Source: AP-15 sp963775875
Lineage (GTDB): Bacteria > Pseudomonadota > Alphaproteobacteria > ATCC43930 > CGMCC-115725
DNA: 64,000 bases
Direction of reading: 5' to 3'
Assembly: GCA_963775875.1 (NCBI GenBank)
Contig: CAVZKP010000017.1
Location: 1 to 64,000 of the forward strand
Shown here: piece by piece, positions 35,437 through 44,102 of the stretch
Numbering within the stretch: position 1 is the stretch's first letter
Layout of the letters: every line of letters starts with the position of its first letter
Translations under genes and position numbers: made by a program
Notes under the pieces: generated by a model
What the model was told of the DNA's origin: nothing
Databases searched by the model: none
The model's input: only the letters and a program-made list of their open reading frames with translations

Positions 35437-37764
35437 TCACAGCCGCACCGTGCGTAACCGAAGGGCGTTGGTGATGACCAGCACCGAGCTGGCGCTCATC
35501 GCCGCGCTGGCAAGCATCGGGTTGAGCAAGAGGCCGAAGGCCGGGTAGAGCGCGCCGGCCGCGATCGGGATTGCCAGCCCGTTGAAGATAAAGGCGAAGA
35601 ACAGGTTCTGCCGGATGTTGCGCATGATTGCGCGCGACAGCCGGCGGGCGCGCACGATGCCTTGCAGATCGCCCTTGACCAGGGTCAGCGCGGCGCTTTC
35701 CATGGCGATGTCGGCGCCGGTGCCCATGGCGATGCCGATATCGGCCTGGGCCAGGGCCGGGGCGTCGTTGATGCCGTCGCCAGCCATCGCCACGACATGG
35801 CGCTGCTGCTGGAGGTCGCGCACCACCCGGGCCTTCTGGTCGGGCAGCACTTCGGCGACGATCTCGTCGAGGCCGAGCCGATGCCCAACCGCCTCAGCCG
35901 TGGTGCGGCTGTCGCCGGTCAGCATGACCAGCCGCAACCCCTCGGCGCGCAAGGCGGCGAGCGCGGCGGCGGCATTGTCCTTGACCGGGTCGGCGACCGC
36001 GACCAGCCCGGCCGCAGCACCGTCGACCGCGACCAGCATCACGGTCTGGCCCTGCTGGCGGAGCTGATCGGCGCGCGCCGCCAGATCGCCCGGATCGATC
36101 CCGAGCGCCGCGAACAAGGCGAGGTTGCCGATCGCGACCTGCCGGCCGTCGACCCGCCCGGTGACGCCCTTGCCGGTTTGCGAGGCGAAATCGGCCGCGG
36201 GTCCGAGCTGCAATCCGCGTTGTTCGGCGCCGTTGGCGATGGCAGCGGCCAGCGGATGCTCGCTGGCCCGCTCCAGGCTGGCGGCGAGGCGCAACAATTC
36301 ACTCTCCTCGATATTGCCGCCGGCAAGGATGCCGGCCAGCCGCGGCCGGCCCTCGGTCAGGGTTCCGGTCTTATCGACGACCAGGGTATCGGCCTTTTCC
36401 ATCAATTCGAGCGCCTGCGCGTTGCGGGCGAGGACGCCGGCACGCGCGCCGCGCCCGGTGCCGACCATGATCGACATCGGCGTCGCCAGTCCGAGCGCGC
36501 AGGGGCAGGCGACGATCAGCACCGCGACCGCATTGACCAGGGCAAAGCCCATCGCCGGCGCCGGGCCGAAGATCGACCAGGTGACGAAAGTGACCGCGGC
36601 GGCGGCGATGACCCCTGGCACGAACCAGCCGGAGACGGTATCGGCCAAGGCCTGGATCGGGGCGCGCGAGCGCTGCGCCTCGGCCACCATCTGGATGATC
36701 CGGGCGAGCAGCGTGTCGCTGCCGACCCGCTCGGCGCGCATCACCAGGCTGCCGGTGCCGTTGACGGTGGCGCCGCTGAGCTTGTCGCCCGCGGCCTTTT
36801 CGGCCGGCACCGGCTCGCCGGTGATCATCGATTCATCGACCGCGCTGCGCCCGTCGAGCACGACGCCGTCGACCGGGATCTTCTCACCGGGGCGCACCCG
36901 CAGGCGATTGCCCGGAACCACCTCGTCGAGCGGGATGTCGGCCTCGCTGCCGTCGTCGCGCACCAGCCGGGCGCGCTTTGGCGCCAGGTCCAACAGCGCG
37001 CGGATGGCGCCGCCGGTCTGGGCGCGGGCGCGCAGTTCGAGCACCTGGCCGAGCAATACCAGGGTGACGATGACCGCCGCCGGCTCGAAATAAACCGGCA
37101 CGGTTCCGTCGCCCATGCGAAACGAGACCGGGAATATCCCCGGCAGCAGCGCCGCAGCCAGGCTGTAGCCATAGGCAACCCCGGTGCCGAGCGCGATCAG
37201 GGTGAACATGTTGAGCCGGCGGTTGACCACCGAGGCCCAGCCGCGCCGGAAAAACGGCCACCCGCACCACAGCACCACCGGCGTCGCCAGGACGAGCTGG
37301 ATCCACACCGCCGCATGCGGTGGCAGCAACGCCGCGGCATGCTCGCCCATCACGATCGCGACCAGCGGCGCCGACAGCGCGACCCCGACCCAGAACCGCC
37401 GCGTCATCTCGCGCAATTCGGGGTTGGCGGCCTCGGCGGCAGCCGGCGTCATCGGCTCCAGCGCCATGCCGCAGATCGGGCAGCTGCCGGGGCCGCCGCG
37501 CACGATCTGCGGGTGCATCGGGCAGGTCCATTGGACCGCTTCGGCCGCCGGTGTGGGCGCGGAGGTCAGGTAACGCGCCGGGTCGGCCGCGAACCGCTCG
37601 CGGCATCGTGCGCTGCAGAAATGGTAGGTGTGCCCGGCATGCTCGGCATGGTGCTGGGTGGTCGGATCCACCGTCATGCCGCATACCGGATCGCGCATGC
37701 CAGCAAGGTCCGCCCCGGCCCTATACGGGCTCTCTCGGTGAGCGAAGCGCCCGGCCGCGGTCAT
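35437..37764 (-). CDS. copA: copper-exporting P1B-type ATPase with YHS and heavy-metal-binding N-terminus
   Basis: A 775-residue inner-membrane pump. The N-terminus has a YHS-type metal domain (RDPVCGMTVD and HFCSARCRERFAADPARYL) and a second metal motif (CPMHPQIVRGGPGSCPICGM) in place of classical CxxC HMA domains. Catalytic motifs are VACPCALGLATP (CPC transmembrane site), DKTGTLTEG (phosphorylated Asp) and GDGINDAPAL. ATG 37764 with GGACAGG upstream is preferred to a TTG seven codons earlier. It diverges from a Spy-like gene, with an FNR-like box between them. Confidence 0.92.
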   Translation of the reverse strand: MTAAGRFAHRESPYRAGADLAGMRDPVCGMTVDPTTQHHAEHAGHTYHFCSARCRERFAADPARYLTSAPTPAAEAVQWTCPMHPQIVRGGPGSCPICGMALEPMTPAAAEAANPELREMTRRFWVGVALSAPLVAIVMGEHAAALLPPHAAVWIQLVLATPVVLWCGWPFFRRGWASVVNRRLNMFTLIALGTGVAYGYSLAAALLPGIFPVSFRMGDGTVPVYFEPAAVIVTLVLLGQVLELRARAQTGGAIRALLDLAPKRARLVRDDGSEADIPLDEVVPGNRLRVRPGEKIPVDGVVLDGRSAVDESMITGEPVPAEKAAGDKLSGATVNGTGSLVMRAERVGSDTLLARIIQMVAEAQRSRAPIQALADTVSGWFVPGVIAAAAVTFVTWSIFGPAPAMGFALVNAVAVLIVACPCALGLATPMSIMVGTGRGARAGVLARNAQALELMEKADTLVVDKTGTLTEGRPRLAGILAGGNIEESELLRLAASLERASEHPLAAAIANGAEQRGLQLGPAADFASQTGKGVTGRVDGRQVAIGNLALFAALGIDPGDLAARADQLRQQGQTVMLVAVDGAAAGLVAVADPVKDNAAAALAALRAEGLRLVMLTGDSRTTAEAVGHRLGLDEIVAEVLPDQKARVVRDLQQQRHVVAMAGDGINDAPALAQADIGIAMGTGADIAMESAALTLVKGDLQGIVRARRLSRAIMRNIRQNLFFAFIFNGLAIPIAAGALYPAFGLLLNPMLASAAMSASSVLVITNALRLRTVRL

Positions 37765-37823
37765 GGCGTGCCTGTCCTTTTGCAATCGCTGCTGGCTTGG
37801 ATCATAGGCGAGCTGGAGCCGGG

Positions 37824-37837
37824 TTGATCCAGGTCAA
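37824..37837. promoter_or_regulatory. FNR/FixK-type box (one mismatch) in copA/spy-like intergenic
   Basis: TTGATCCAGGTCAA differs from TTGAT-N4-ATCAA at one base. It lies about 60 bp upstream of both divergent starts (37764 minus, 37893 plus), so it could serve either gene. No MerR/CueR-type operator was evident. Confidence 0.5.
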
Positions 37838-37892
37838 GGAATGGCTTTGCCCAGCGGGATATCCATCGCCGCCACGCTGATGGAGAATTGCG

Positions 37893-38447
37893 ATGTTCAA
37901 AAGCAAGGCCTTCGCCGCTCTGCCCCTCGTCCTGGGGCTGCTCGCAACCCCCGCCATCGCGCAGCCGACGACGCAGACGGACCACCAATCCGGCGACGCG
38001 ATGATGGGCGCCGGCGGCATGCCGGGGGGCATGATGCGCATGATCCGGGGCGTCGAGGGCATGGGCCAGACGGGCGGCATGGCGATGGGCATGGGCGGGA
38101 TGCGGATGATGGCGGCCATGGCCGGCCATGTCGAAGGCCGTCTCGCCTTTATCAAGACCGAGCTCAAGATCACCGACGCGCAACTTGCGGTGTGGAACAA
38201 ATTTGCTGACGCCGTTCGCGACAACGCCAAGGCAATGGAGCAGGCGATGCAGACCGGCATGACCGGGGCGAGCCAATCGGGGACGCTGCCGGATCGGCTG
38301 GCGCGGCGGGAAAAAATCATGGCGGCTCATCTCGAGGCGCTGCGCAACTTGACGGCGGCCGTCAACCCGCTCTACGCCGCGCTCAGCCCCGAGCAAAAGA
38401 AGACCGCCGACGAGCTGATGCCCGGCCCGATGGGCATGGTGATGTAA
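37893..38447 (+). CDS. Spy/CpxP-family periplasmic protein, Met-rich
   Basis: A 184-residue protein with signal peptide (FAALPLVLGLLATPAIAQ). A Met/Gly-rich region (about 35-80, for example GGMPGGMMRMIRG and MAMGMGGMRMMAAM) could bind Cu(I). It is followed by the helical LTxxQ-type core (ELKITDAQLAVWNKFADAVR and LSPEQKKTADELM). Spy/CpxP proteins are periplasmic chaperones or metal-stress sensors. The divergent copper ATPase supports a copper role. Confidence 0.85.
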   Translation: MFKSKAFAALPLVLGLLATPAIAQPTTQTDHQSGDAMMGAGGMPGGMMRMIRGVEGMGQTGGMAMGMGGMRMMAAMAGHVEGRLAFIKTELKITDAQLAVWNKFADAVRDNAKAMEQAMQTGMTGASQSGTLPDRLARREKIMAAHLEALRNLTAAVNPLYAALSPEQKKTADELMPGPMGMVM

Positions 38448-38639
38448 GGGCGCAACCCCGGCCCGCCGGGACATCTCTGAGCAAGCCCGGATTGCCCGCT
38501 CAACAGAGCCGTTGCCATGATCGGGGCTTCCCGGCATGGCGCTTTCCGGCGAGAGCGCGTAAGCTCGGATGCCGGCCTCGGGGCTCGGAAACGATCGCCG
38601 ATGCGCCGCAGCAGCATGCAGCTCCGGGAGGGAGTGACG

Positions 38640-39491
38640 ATGCCAACCTATGAAATCACCACCGAAGATGTCGAGTATCTCCGCCACGGCGACAAGAGGC
38701 TGACCGCGCGGCTCTACAAGCCGAAGGGCCAGGGGCCGTTCCCGGCGGTGGTCGACCTCCACGGCGGCGCCTGGACCAGCGGCGATCTGACCGGAACCCA
38801 GGGTCTTGACGAAGCGCTCGCCAAGAACGGTTTTGTCGTCGCCTCGCTCGAGTTCCGCCACAACGCCGATGGCTATCCGACGTCGCTGATCGACATCAAC
38901 TATGCGATCCGCTGGGTCAAGGCCCATGCAAGCGAGCTCAAGGTCGATCCCAGCCGCGTCGGCAGCGGCGGCGCCTCGAGCGGCGGCCATCTGGCGATGC
39001 TGGCGGCGATGCGGCCGAACGATTCCCGCTATGCCTCGGCGCCGCTGCCGGCGGGGTCGCCCGCGGTTGATGCGACGGTGCGCGCGGTGGCGATGTCATG
39101 GCCGGTGATCAACCCGCTGTCGCGCTATCGCAATGCGCAAAAGGCGGCAAAGTCTCCGAACCCGCCGGCCTACTCGATCGGCATGAAGGAGAAGCACGAT
39201 CTTTATTGGAAGACCGAGGCGGCGATGGCCGAGGGCAACCCGATGCTGATCCTCGAACGCGGCGAAAAGGTCACGATGCCGCCGGCATTGTGGGTCCAGG
39301 GCAGGCCGGACATGGTCCACGACTATCACGACGACGATTCGAATTTCCCCGGCAACGAGCCCGAGCGGTTCATCTCGAACTACCGCAATGCCGGCGGCGA
39401 CATCGAGATCGTCTATATCGACAACGAAAAGCGGCAGTCGCCCGCTTCCTACGAGCCGGTGACCGCGTTCTTCAAAAAGCACCTCGGGTAA
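38640..39491 (+). CDS. alpha/beta hydrolase (BD-FAE/esterase-lipase type)
   Basis: A 283-residue cytoplasmic alpha/beta hydrolase. VVDLHGGAWTSGDLTG is the HGG oxyanion motif of the HSL/esterase group, and GGASSGGHLAMLAAM holds the nucleophilic Ser. The catalytic His is not certain; the C-terminal region (ASYEPVTAFFKKHLG) lacks a clear match. GGGAGGGAG precedes ATG 38640; the longer open frame has no better start. Possible substrates are short-chain esters or kynurenine-like amides. Confidence 0.82.
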   Translation: MPTYEITTEDVEYLRHGDKRLTARLYKPKGQGPFPAVVDLHGGAWTSGDLTGTQGLDEALAKNGFVVASLEFRHNADGYPTSLIDINYAIRWVKAHASELKVDPSRVGSGGASSGGHLAMLAAMRPNDSRYASAPLPAGSPAVDATVRAVAMSWPVINPLSRYRNAQKAAKSPNPPAYSIGMKEKHDLYWKTEAAMAEGNPMLILERGEKVTMPPALWVQGRPDMVHDYHDDDSNFPGNEPERFISNYRNAGGDIEIVYIDNEKRQSPASYEPVTAFFKKHLG

Positions 39492-39519
39492 AGGCGCACC
39501 TCCAACCCACGCTAGCGCG

Positions 39520-40023
39520 CTACTCCCTCTCCCCGTTCGCGGGGAGAGGGTCACCCGGAAACCAATCGCCCAGCACCTGATCTACGGTGTACGCGGCGGC
39601 TGCGATTTGACCGATCGCGTCGGAGCTCGCCTCGCCATGCCGGCGAAGCGTTTGGGTCATATGCCGTATTGCGCGATTGGTTTGGGTCTGAACCATGCCG
39701 CCGACCTCGCCCATCAGGCTCGGGGCATCATCGAGCAGGATCTCGATGTCCGAGCGCTCGCGGCCGATGGTCTCGACCCATCCCTGCCTCGGATCAGTGG
39801 CAGGTGAGCATTCGAGCTTGATCAGATGCTCGATGATGACGCCGATGCGGCTGCGCAACTCACGCCTTAGAGAGCGGCCCAAGCTGTCGATCTCCTCGGC
39901 AAGGTTCTCCCAGTCGAGGGGGAGGTTGGTGGCAAGGCCGGCGGCATCGCGCAGGGCAGCCGCTTGCTGCTCGGTCCAGCGAACGAAATCCTCCTCGTAG
40001 AGCTGCGCAGCGCTGCCAGACAT
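39520..40023 (-). CDS. DUF29-family protein
   Basis: A 167-residue protein that fits DUF29: LYEEDFVRWTEQQAAALRDA, then WENLAEEIDSLGRSLRRELR and RIGVIIEHLIKLECSP. GGGAGGA precedes ATG 40023. DUF29 proteins are small, helical, common in cyanobacteria and alphaproteobacteria, and uncharacterised. The neighbouring genes give no functional hint. Confidence 0.85.
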   Translation of the reverse strand: MSGSAAQLYEEDFVRWTEQQAAALRDAAGLATNLPLDWENLAEEIDSLGRSLRRELRSRIGVIIEHLIKLECSPATDPRQGWVETIGRERSDIEILLDDAPSLMGEVGGMVQTQTNRAIRHMTQTLRRHGEASSDAIGQIAAAAYTVDQVLGDWFPGDPLPANGERE

Positions 40024-40071
40024 CAGCGGATCCTCCCTCGTCGCCAAAGATGGTCGCCGCGGCCGGCCGGA

Positions 40072-41092
40072 TCAATTCCCGGTGGTCAGCACCACCCGAA
40101 ACCGCGCCTTGCCGCTGATCATCTGGGCATAGCCTTCCGCCGCGCGCTCCAGCGGGAAGACTTCGTTCATCGAGCGCACCCCGTTGCCGGCGCTGAACGC
40201 CAGCGTCTCCTGCGAGTCGATCGAGGTGCCGCAATACCAGCCTTTGATCGACCGTCTGCCGGTGAGCAGCCACAGCGCATCGACCGCGAGCTTGTCGACG
40301 GCGCCGATCACCATCAACGCGCCATTGACCGCGAGCCCGCCCTGCACCGAGTTCATCGCCTCGGCGCTGGTCGCGGTTGCGAGGATCGCCTTGGCGCCGC
40401 CGAGCCGCTGCAGCGCGGCCGCCGGGTCCTCGGCGGCGTTGTCGATATAGTGATGGGCGCCGAGCTGCCGGGCGAGCGCCTCCTTATCCGCGCCGCGGGC
40501 GATCGCGACGGTGTTCAAACCGAGCTTCGCGGCAAACTGGACCCCGAGATGGCCGAGGCCGCCGAGACCGAGCACGGCGACGACCTCGCCAGGCCGCGCG
40601 CCGCTGTTGCGCAAGGCGTTAAAGGTGGTGATGCCGGCGCACATCAACGGCGCCCCCTCGACCGCCGATAATTCGTCCGGCACCCGGGCCAGCGCTTCGG
40701 CCGGGGCGATCATGTAGTCGGCATAACCGCCATCCGAAGTGATGCCGGTGATCAGGCTTTCGGTCTCGCAGGCGAACGCGTCGCCGCGCCGGCAGGCGCC
40801 GCAATAGCCGCAATTGCCGCCATGCCAGCCGATCGCCGACCCGCTGCCCTGTGCTCCAGCCGCGAACATTTGCGCCCAGCGCATCGACCCGCCCGATCAC
40901 CTCGTGGCCCGGAACCCGCGGATATTGGATGCCCGGAAAACCGCCATCCTTGACGAAGCTGTCGCTGTGACACACCCCGCAGGCCTCGACCCTGATCCGA
41001 ACCGCACCGGAACCGGGGTCCGGGATATCCCGCTCGACCAGTTCGAGCGGGCCGCCCGGCTGCCGCACCTCGACCGCGCGCATCTTCGCCAT
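40072..41092 (-). pseudogene. zinc-dependent alcohol dehydrogenase (AdhP-like), single frameshift
   Basis: A medium-chain dehydrogenase. The N-terminal part has the catalytic zinc ligands ACGVCHSDSF and VPGHEVIGRV. The structural zinc cysteines are in GYCGACRRGDAFAC. The NAD motif is LGLGGLGHLGVQFA. Near 40835 one extra base breaks the frame: the expected QRVG-IGWHGGNCGYCG is split over two frames. Corrected length is about 339 residues. GGAGG precedes ATG 41092. It would oxidise alcohols with NAD(P)+. Confidence 0.82.
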
Positions 41093-41207
41093 CTGCCAAC
41101 CTCCGTGTCTGATCCGCGCCATGTCGCCGATCGCCGCCCGTTATGTCAACGCGGTGCGGCCGGCCTACCGGCCTCGGCGATGGCGACCCGGGCGTTGGCG
41201 GGCTCGC

Positions 41208-41390
41208 TCAGCGCCGGAACAGCGCCTCCGCGCCCTGGCGCTGGCCGAGCTTGGCCGCGATTTCGACCCGCACGCGGGCGATCTCGGTCTCCAGTTCGGC
41301 GATATAGGCTTCGAGCTCGGCGATTCCCATCAGGCTCAGATCCTTCGGCGCGGCGGCTCTGCGGCGCGGTTCGAGCTCCAATTCATCCAT
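41208..41390 (-). CDS. DUF1192-family small coiled-coil protein
   Basis: A 60-residue protein. LSLMGIAELEAYIAELETEI followed by ARVRVEI is the DUF1192 signature, a short helical protein found almost only in alphaproteobacteria. It is divergently oriented to trcR, an arrangement I believe recurs in this class. Function unknown. Confidence 0.88.
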   Translation of the reverse strand: MDELELEPRRRAAAPKDLSLMGIAELEAYIAELETEIARVRVEIAAKLGQRQGAEALFRR

Positions 41391-41512
41391 CGATCTTCGG
41401 TCCCTGCTGTCTTCCCTCGATCGGCCATGCGACTATATAGTGATTGGCAATTTTGCGCTCGCCCGCGCGCCGTTTTGCCGGCGGCGGGGCGTTGCCGAAA
41501 CCAGGATACATC

Positions 41513-42091
41513 ATGCCAGCTCCACTTATGCCAAAGGCGACCGCCGTATGGCTGGTCGAAAACACCTCCCTCACCTTCGAGCAGATCGCCGATTTCTGCG
41601 CGCTTCATCCGCTCGAGATCCAGGCGATCGCCGATGGCGAGGTCGCGAACCAGATGCAGGGCCTCGATCCGGTGGCGAACGGCCAGACCACCGCCGAGGA
41701 AATCGCGCGCTGCCAGGCCGATCCCAACGCGCGGCTGGCATTGTCGCCGCAGGCCACCCCGCCCCAGGCGGTGCGACACCGCGGCCCGCGCTATACCCCG
41801 ATCGCCAAGCGCCAGGACAAGCCCGATGCGATCGCCTTCGTCATCAAGACTTATCCCGAATTGTCCGATGGCCAGATTTCGAAACTGATCGGCACGACCA
41901 AGCCGACCATCGCCGCGGTGCGCGACCGTACCCATTGGAACAGCCCCAACATCAAGCCCCGGCACCCGGTCGGGCTCGGCCTGTGCACGCTTGAGGAACT
42001 CGAAGACGCGGTCGGGCGGGCTCGCGCCAAGATGCCGATCGATGCCGAGGCACTCGCCGGCGAAGCCGAACATGGGATGGTCGAAAACTAG
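41513..42091 (+). CDS. trcR: cell-cycle transcriptional regulator TrcR (DUF1013)
   Basis: A 192-residue DUF1013 protein: TAVWLVENTSLTFEQIADFC, HPLEIQAIADGEV, a central RYTPIAKRQDKPDAIAFVIK, and a helix-turn-helix-like LSDGQISKLIGTTKPTIAAV. It is known as TrcR, a CtrA-network regulator in alphaproteobacteria. ATG 41513 is chosen because the upstream extension is not conserved. Divergent to DUF1192. A good lineage marker for the window. Confidence 0.9.
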   Translation: MPAPLMPKATAVWLVENTSLTFEQIADFCALHPLEIQAIADGEVANQMQGLDPVANGQTTAEEIARCQADPNARLALSPQATPPQAVRHRGPRYTPIAKRQDKPDAIAFVIKTYPELSDGQISKLIGTTKPTIAAVRDRTHWNSPNIKPRHPVGLGLCTLEELEDAVGRARAKMPIDAEALAGEAEHGMVEN

Positions 42092-42530
42092 CAGAGCGGT
42101 TTAATCGCGCCAAGCGTGCCCGGCTTTCGCGGGGTAGGCCGGTTGATCGGGACAACCGTGGCGCTCGTCTGACCAAACAGCGCATCAGGCGATCCCTGAC
42201 CTCGCCCGATGGTCAGGCCGCCAGAGGATGCGGCCCCGTCGGAGCCGCCGACAGCGCAGCGTCGCTCGTACCGAATGCCGGAGCGCTGGGCGCCCACCGT
42301 CGCCGCTTGCCCGAAATAGCTAATCCCCGCCGCTGACGGACATCACCGGCGGCTGCGGGTTTGCCGCCCTGCCCCGCTGCCGAACTGATCGCTGGGGGCG
42401 CCCCGATCTCGCTCCCCTCGACGGCGAAATGGCGCCCACCGGCGAGCCTCGGCGGCGCTCGGCGCCAAACCAGGCGCTGCCACGCCGGCGATAAAAAATC
42501 ATCCCCGGAAAAACGCCGTCGACAAAAGAA
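42092..42530. other. 440-bp gap, no gene recognised
   Basis: Lies between the stop of trcR and the terminator of the convergent OmpA-type gene. No conserved frame, tRNA or known repeat was found. Confidence 0.5.
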
Positions 42531-42556
42531 AACCGCCGCGGCGGGCCGCGGCGGTT
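42531..42556 (-). terminator. Rho-independent terminator of the OmpA-type gene
   Basis: Arms AACCGCCGCGGC (42531-42542) and GCCGCGGCGGTT (42545-42556) form a perfect 12-bp GC-rich stem. On the minus strand the stem is followed by TTCTTTTG. It lies 50 bp after the stop of the minus-strand porin gene. Confidence 0.8.
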
Positions 42557-42605
42557 CCCCGGAACCCTGTATTTGGGTTCCGGGAGTAGAGCAAACCGGT
42601 CGGGG

Positions 42606-43742
42606 TTACGGGAAGACGATCTCGACCCGGCGGTTTTGCGGCTCGCGGACACCGAGCGGGGTCGGCACCCGAGGATCGTTCATGCCACGTCCGGCGACGA
42701 CCATTTCGGCCCGCGGCACGCCCATCCCTTCGAGAGCGACCGCCACAGCATTGGCCCGACGTTCGGAGAGCCGCTGGTTGTAGCCGGCCGAGCCGGACAG
42801 ATCGGTGTAGCCGGTGACCTGGATTTGCACCGCGCCGCCGGTCTTCCAATGCGCTGCCGCGGCCTGGAGGATCTGCATGCCTTCGGGGGTGATGTTGTAT
42901 TTATCCCAATCGAAGAACACCAGATAGACCTGATGCGGCGGCGGCGGCGGTGGCGCCGGCGGGGCTGGCGGCGGCGCTGCCGGCGGCGGCGCGCCGAACA
43001 TCATGGTCAAGCTGGCCACGATATTCTGCGTGTTGTAGCCGGACTTAAAGCTGGAAAAGACGCAGCAAGCCCCGCTCACTGGCGCAAGGCGGGCGGAATT
43101 GACCGTTGAACTCGGGGTAGAGAAGTAACGATAATCGACGTCGAGGGCCAATGCCGGGTTAATCATATAGCGGATGCCGGCGATTGCCTGATAGCCGAAC
43201 ACCCACTGGTTGCCGTTGAAATCAGGATTGACGGCGACCTCATTGAGCCGAGGTATGTTCAGATTGCCGTTGCCACTGACCCCACGGTTAAGACTCACAG
43301 CGCCAACTCCGGCCCCGATATGGGGAGTGATCGGCCAACCGAACGTGAAATCGTAAATCACGTTGGTCATGATGGAATTGGAATGGGTATTGCCGCTTAC
43401 ACCGGATAGCCCGGCAAAGTTGGATACGCCGTTTGACCGGTAGCTGTATTCTTCCTCAAACCGCCACGGACCCCACATGTAGCCACCGCGGAAGCCGGCA
43501 TTGAAGCCGCTATTGAAGCTTACATGCGCGCTGCGAACAGCAGCATTTCCTCTGGGACCCACCACGGCAAACGTGGGATTCTCGGTGGTCAACGAGGTCC
43601 ACCCACCTTCAGGTCCCAGGTAGAAGGCGCCTGGCGGATAGGGCCCAAAAAATGATTGGCCCATGACTTGGGCCTGTGCCTGGGCGCCCCCGAACGCCAC
43701 GGCAAGCGCTACGCCGGCGCCTAGCAGATAGCGATGTCTCAT
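42606..43742 (-). CDS. OmpA-family outer-membrane protein (8-strand barrel plus peptidoglycan domain)
   Basis: A 378-residue protein. It has a signal peptide (GAGVALAVAFGGAQAQA), then a beta-barrel of about 230 residues with alternating aromatic strands (GGYMWGPWRFEEEYSYRSNG), a Pro/Ala hinge (PPPAPPAPPPPPP) and a C-terminal OmpA domain. The OmpA domain has VFFDWDKYNITPEGMQILQ and VTGYTDLSGSAGYNQRLSER, then RRANAVAVALEG. It anchors the outer membrane to peptidoglycan. It is followed by a strong terminator. Confidence 0.9.
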   Translation of the reverse strand: MRHRYLLGAGVALAVAFGGAQAQAQVMGQSFFGPYPPGAFYLGPEGGWTSLTTENPTFAVVGPRGNAAVRSAHVSFNSGFNAGFRGGYMWGPWRFEEEYSYRSNGVSNFAGLSGVSGNTHSNSIMTNVIYDFTFGWPITPHIGAGVGAVSLNRGVSGNGNLNIPRLNEVAVNPDFNGNQWVFGYQAIAGIRYMINPALALDVDYRYFSTPSSTVNSARLAPVSGACCVFSSFKSGYNTQNIVASLTMMFGAPPPAAPPPAPPAPPPPPPHQVYLVFFDWDKYNITPEGMQILQAAAAHWKTGGAVQIQVTGYTDLSGSAGYNQRLSERRANAVAVALEGMGVPRAEMVVAGRGMNDPRVPTPLGVREPQNRRVEIVFP

Positions 43743-44102
43743 CCCTTACCTCCGGCCGCAAATACGCGTGTGACGATGGTCGTCGCGCCACCGTTCGCCT
43801 ATCTTCACTATCATCCCTGCCGATGGCAATGGGTTTTTAGCGCAACCAAGGCTCTCGCTTAAAATTCCCTGCAAAACCTGTCACGGCGCGACAATATTGC
43901 AACAGTTCGGCCGAAATCCGGCCAAATCCCGGCCATCACACTGCGGCTTTTTCGCAACACTGGATGACCAATACAACGGTTGAACGGTTTGTCGCGGCCG
44001 CGCCATGGAACTTGCGGAGCCGGTCGGACGTACTGCCTCGCCCGCTCCGGTCACGATTCCGCGGCCCGCGGGCTGTTCAACGTCCGATCAACCGGCCGGA
44101 GA
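43743..44102. other. 360-bp gap, promoter side of the OmpA-type gene
   Basis: The first 250 bp upstream of the porin are relatively AT-rich and probably hold its promoter, though no exact motif was fixed. The rest, up to the stop of the FAD oxidase, shows no gene. A long plus-strand frame here is antisense to the oxidase. Confidence 0.45.

Noticed and set aside
35662..37827. Very long plus-strand open frame (721 codons)
   Set aside because: Exactly antisense to the copper ATPase, which carries all catalytic motifs. The long frame is a by-product of high GC content.
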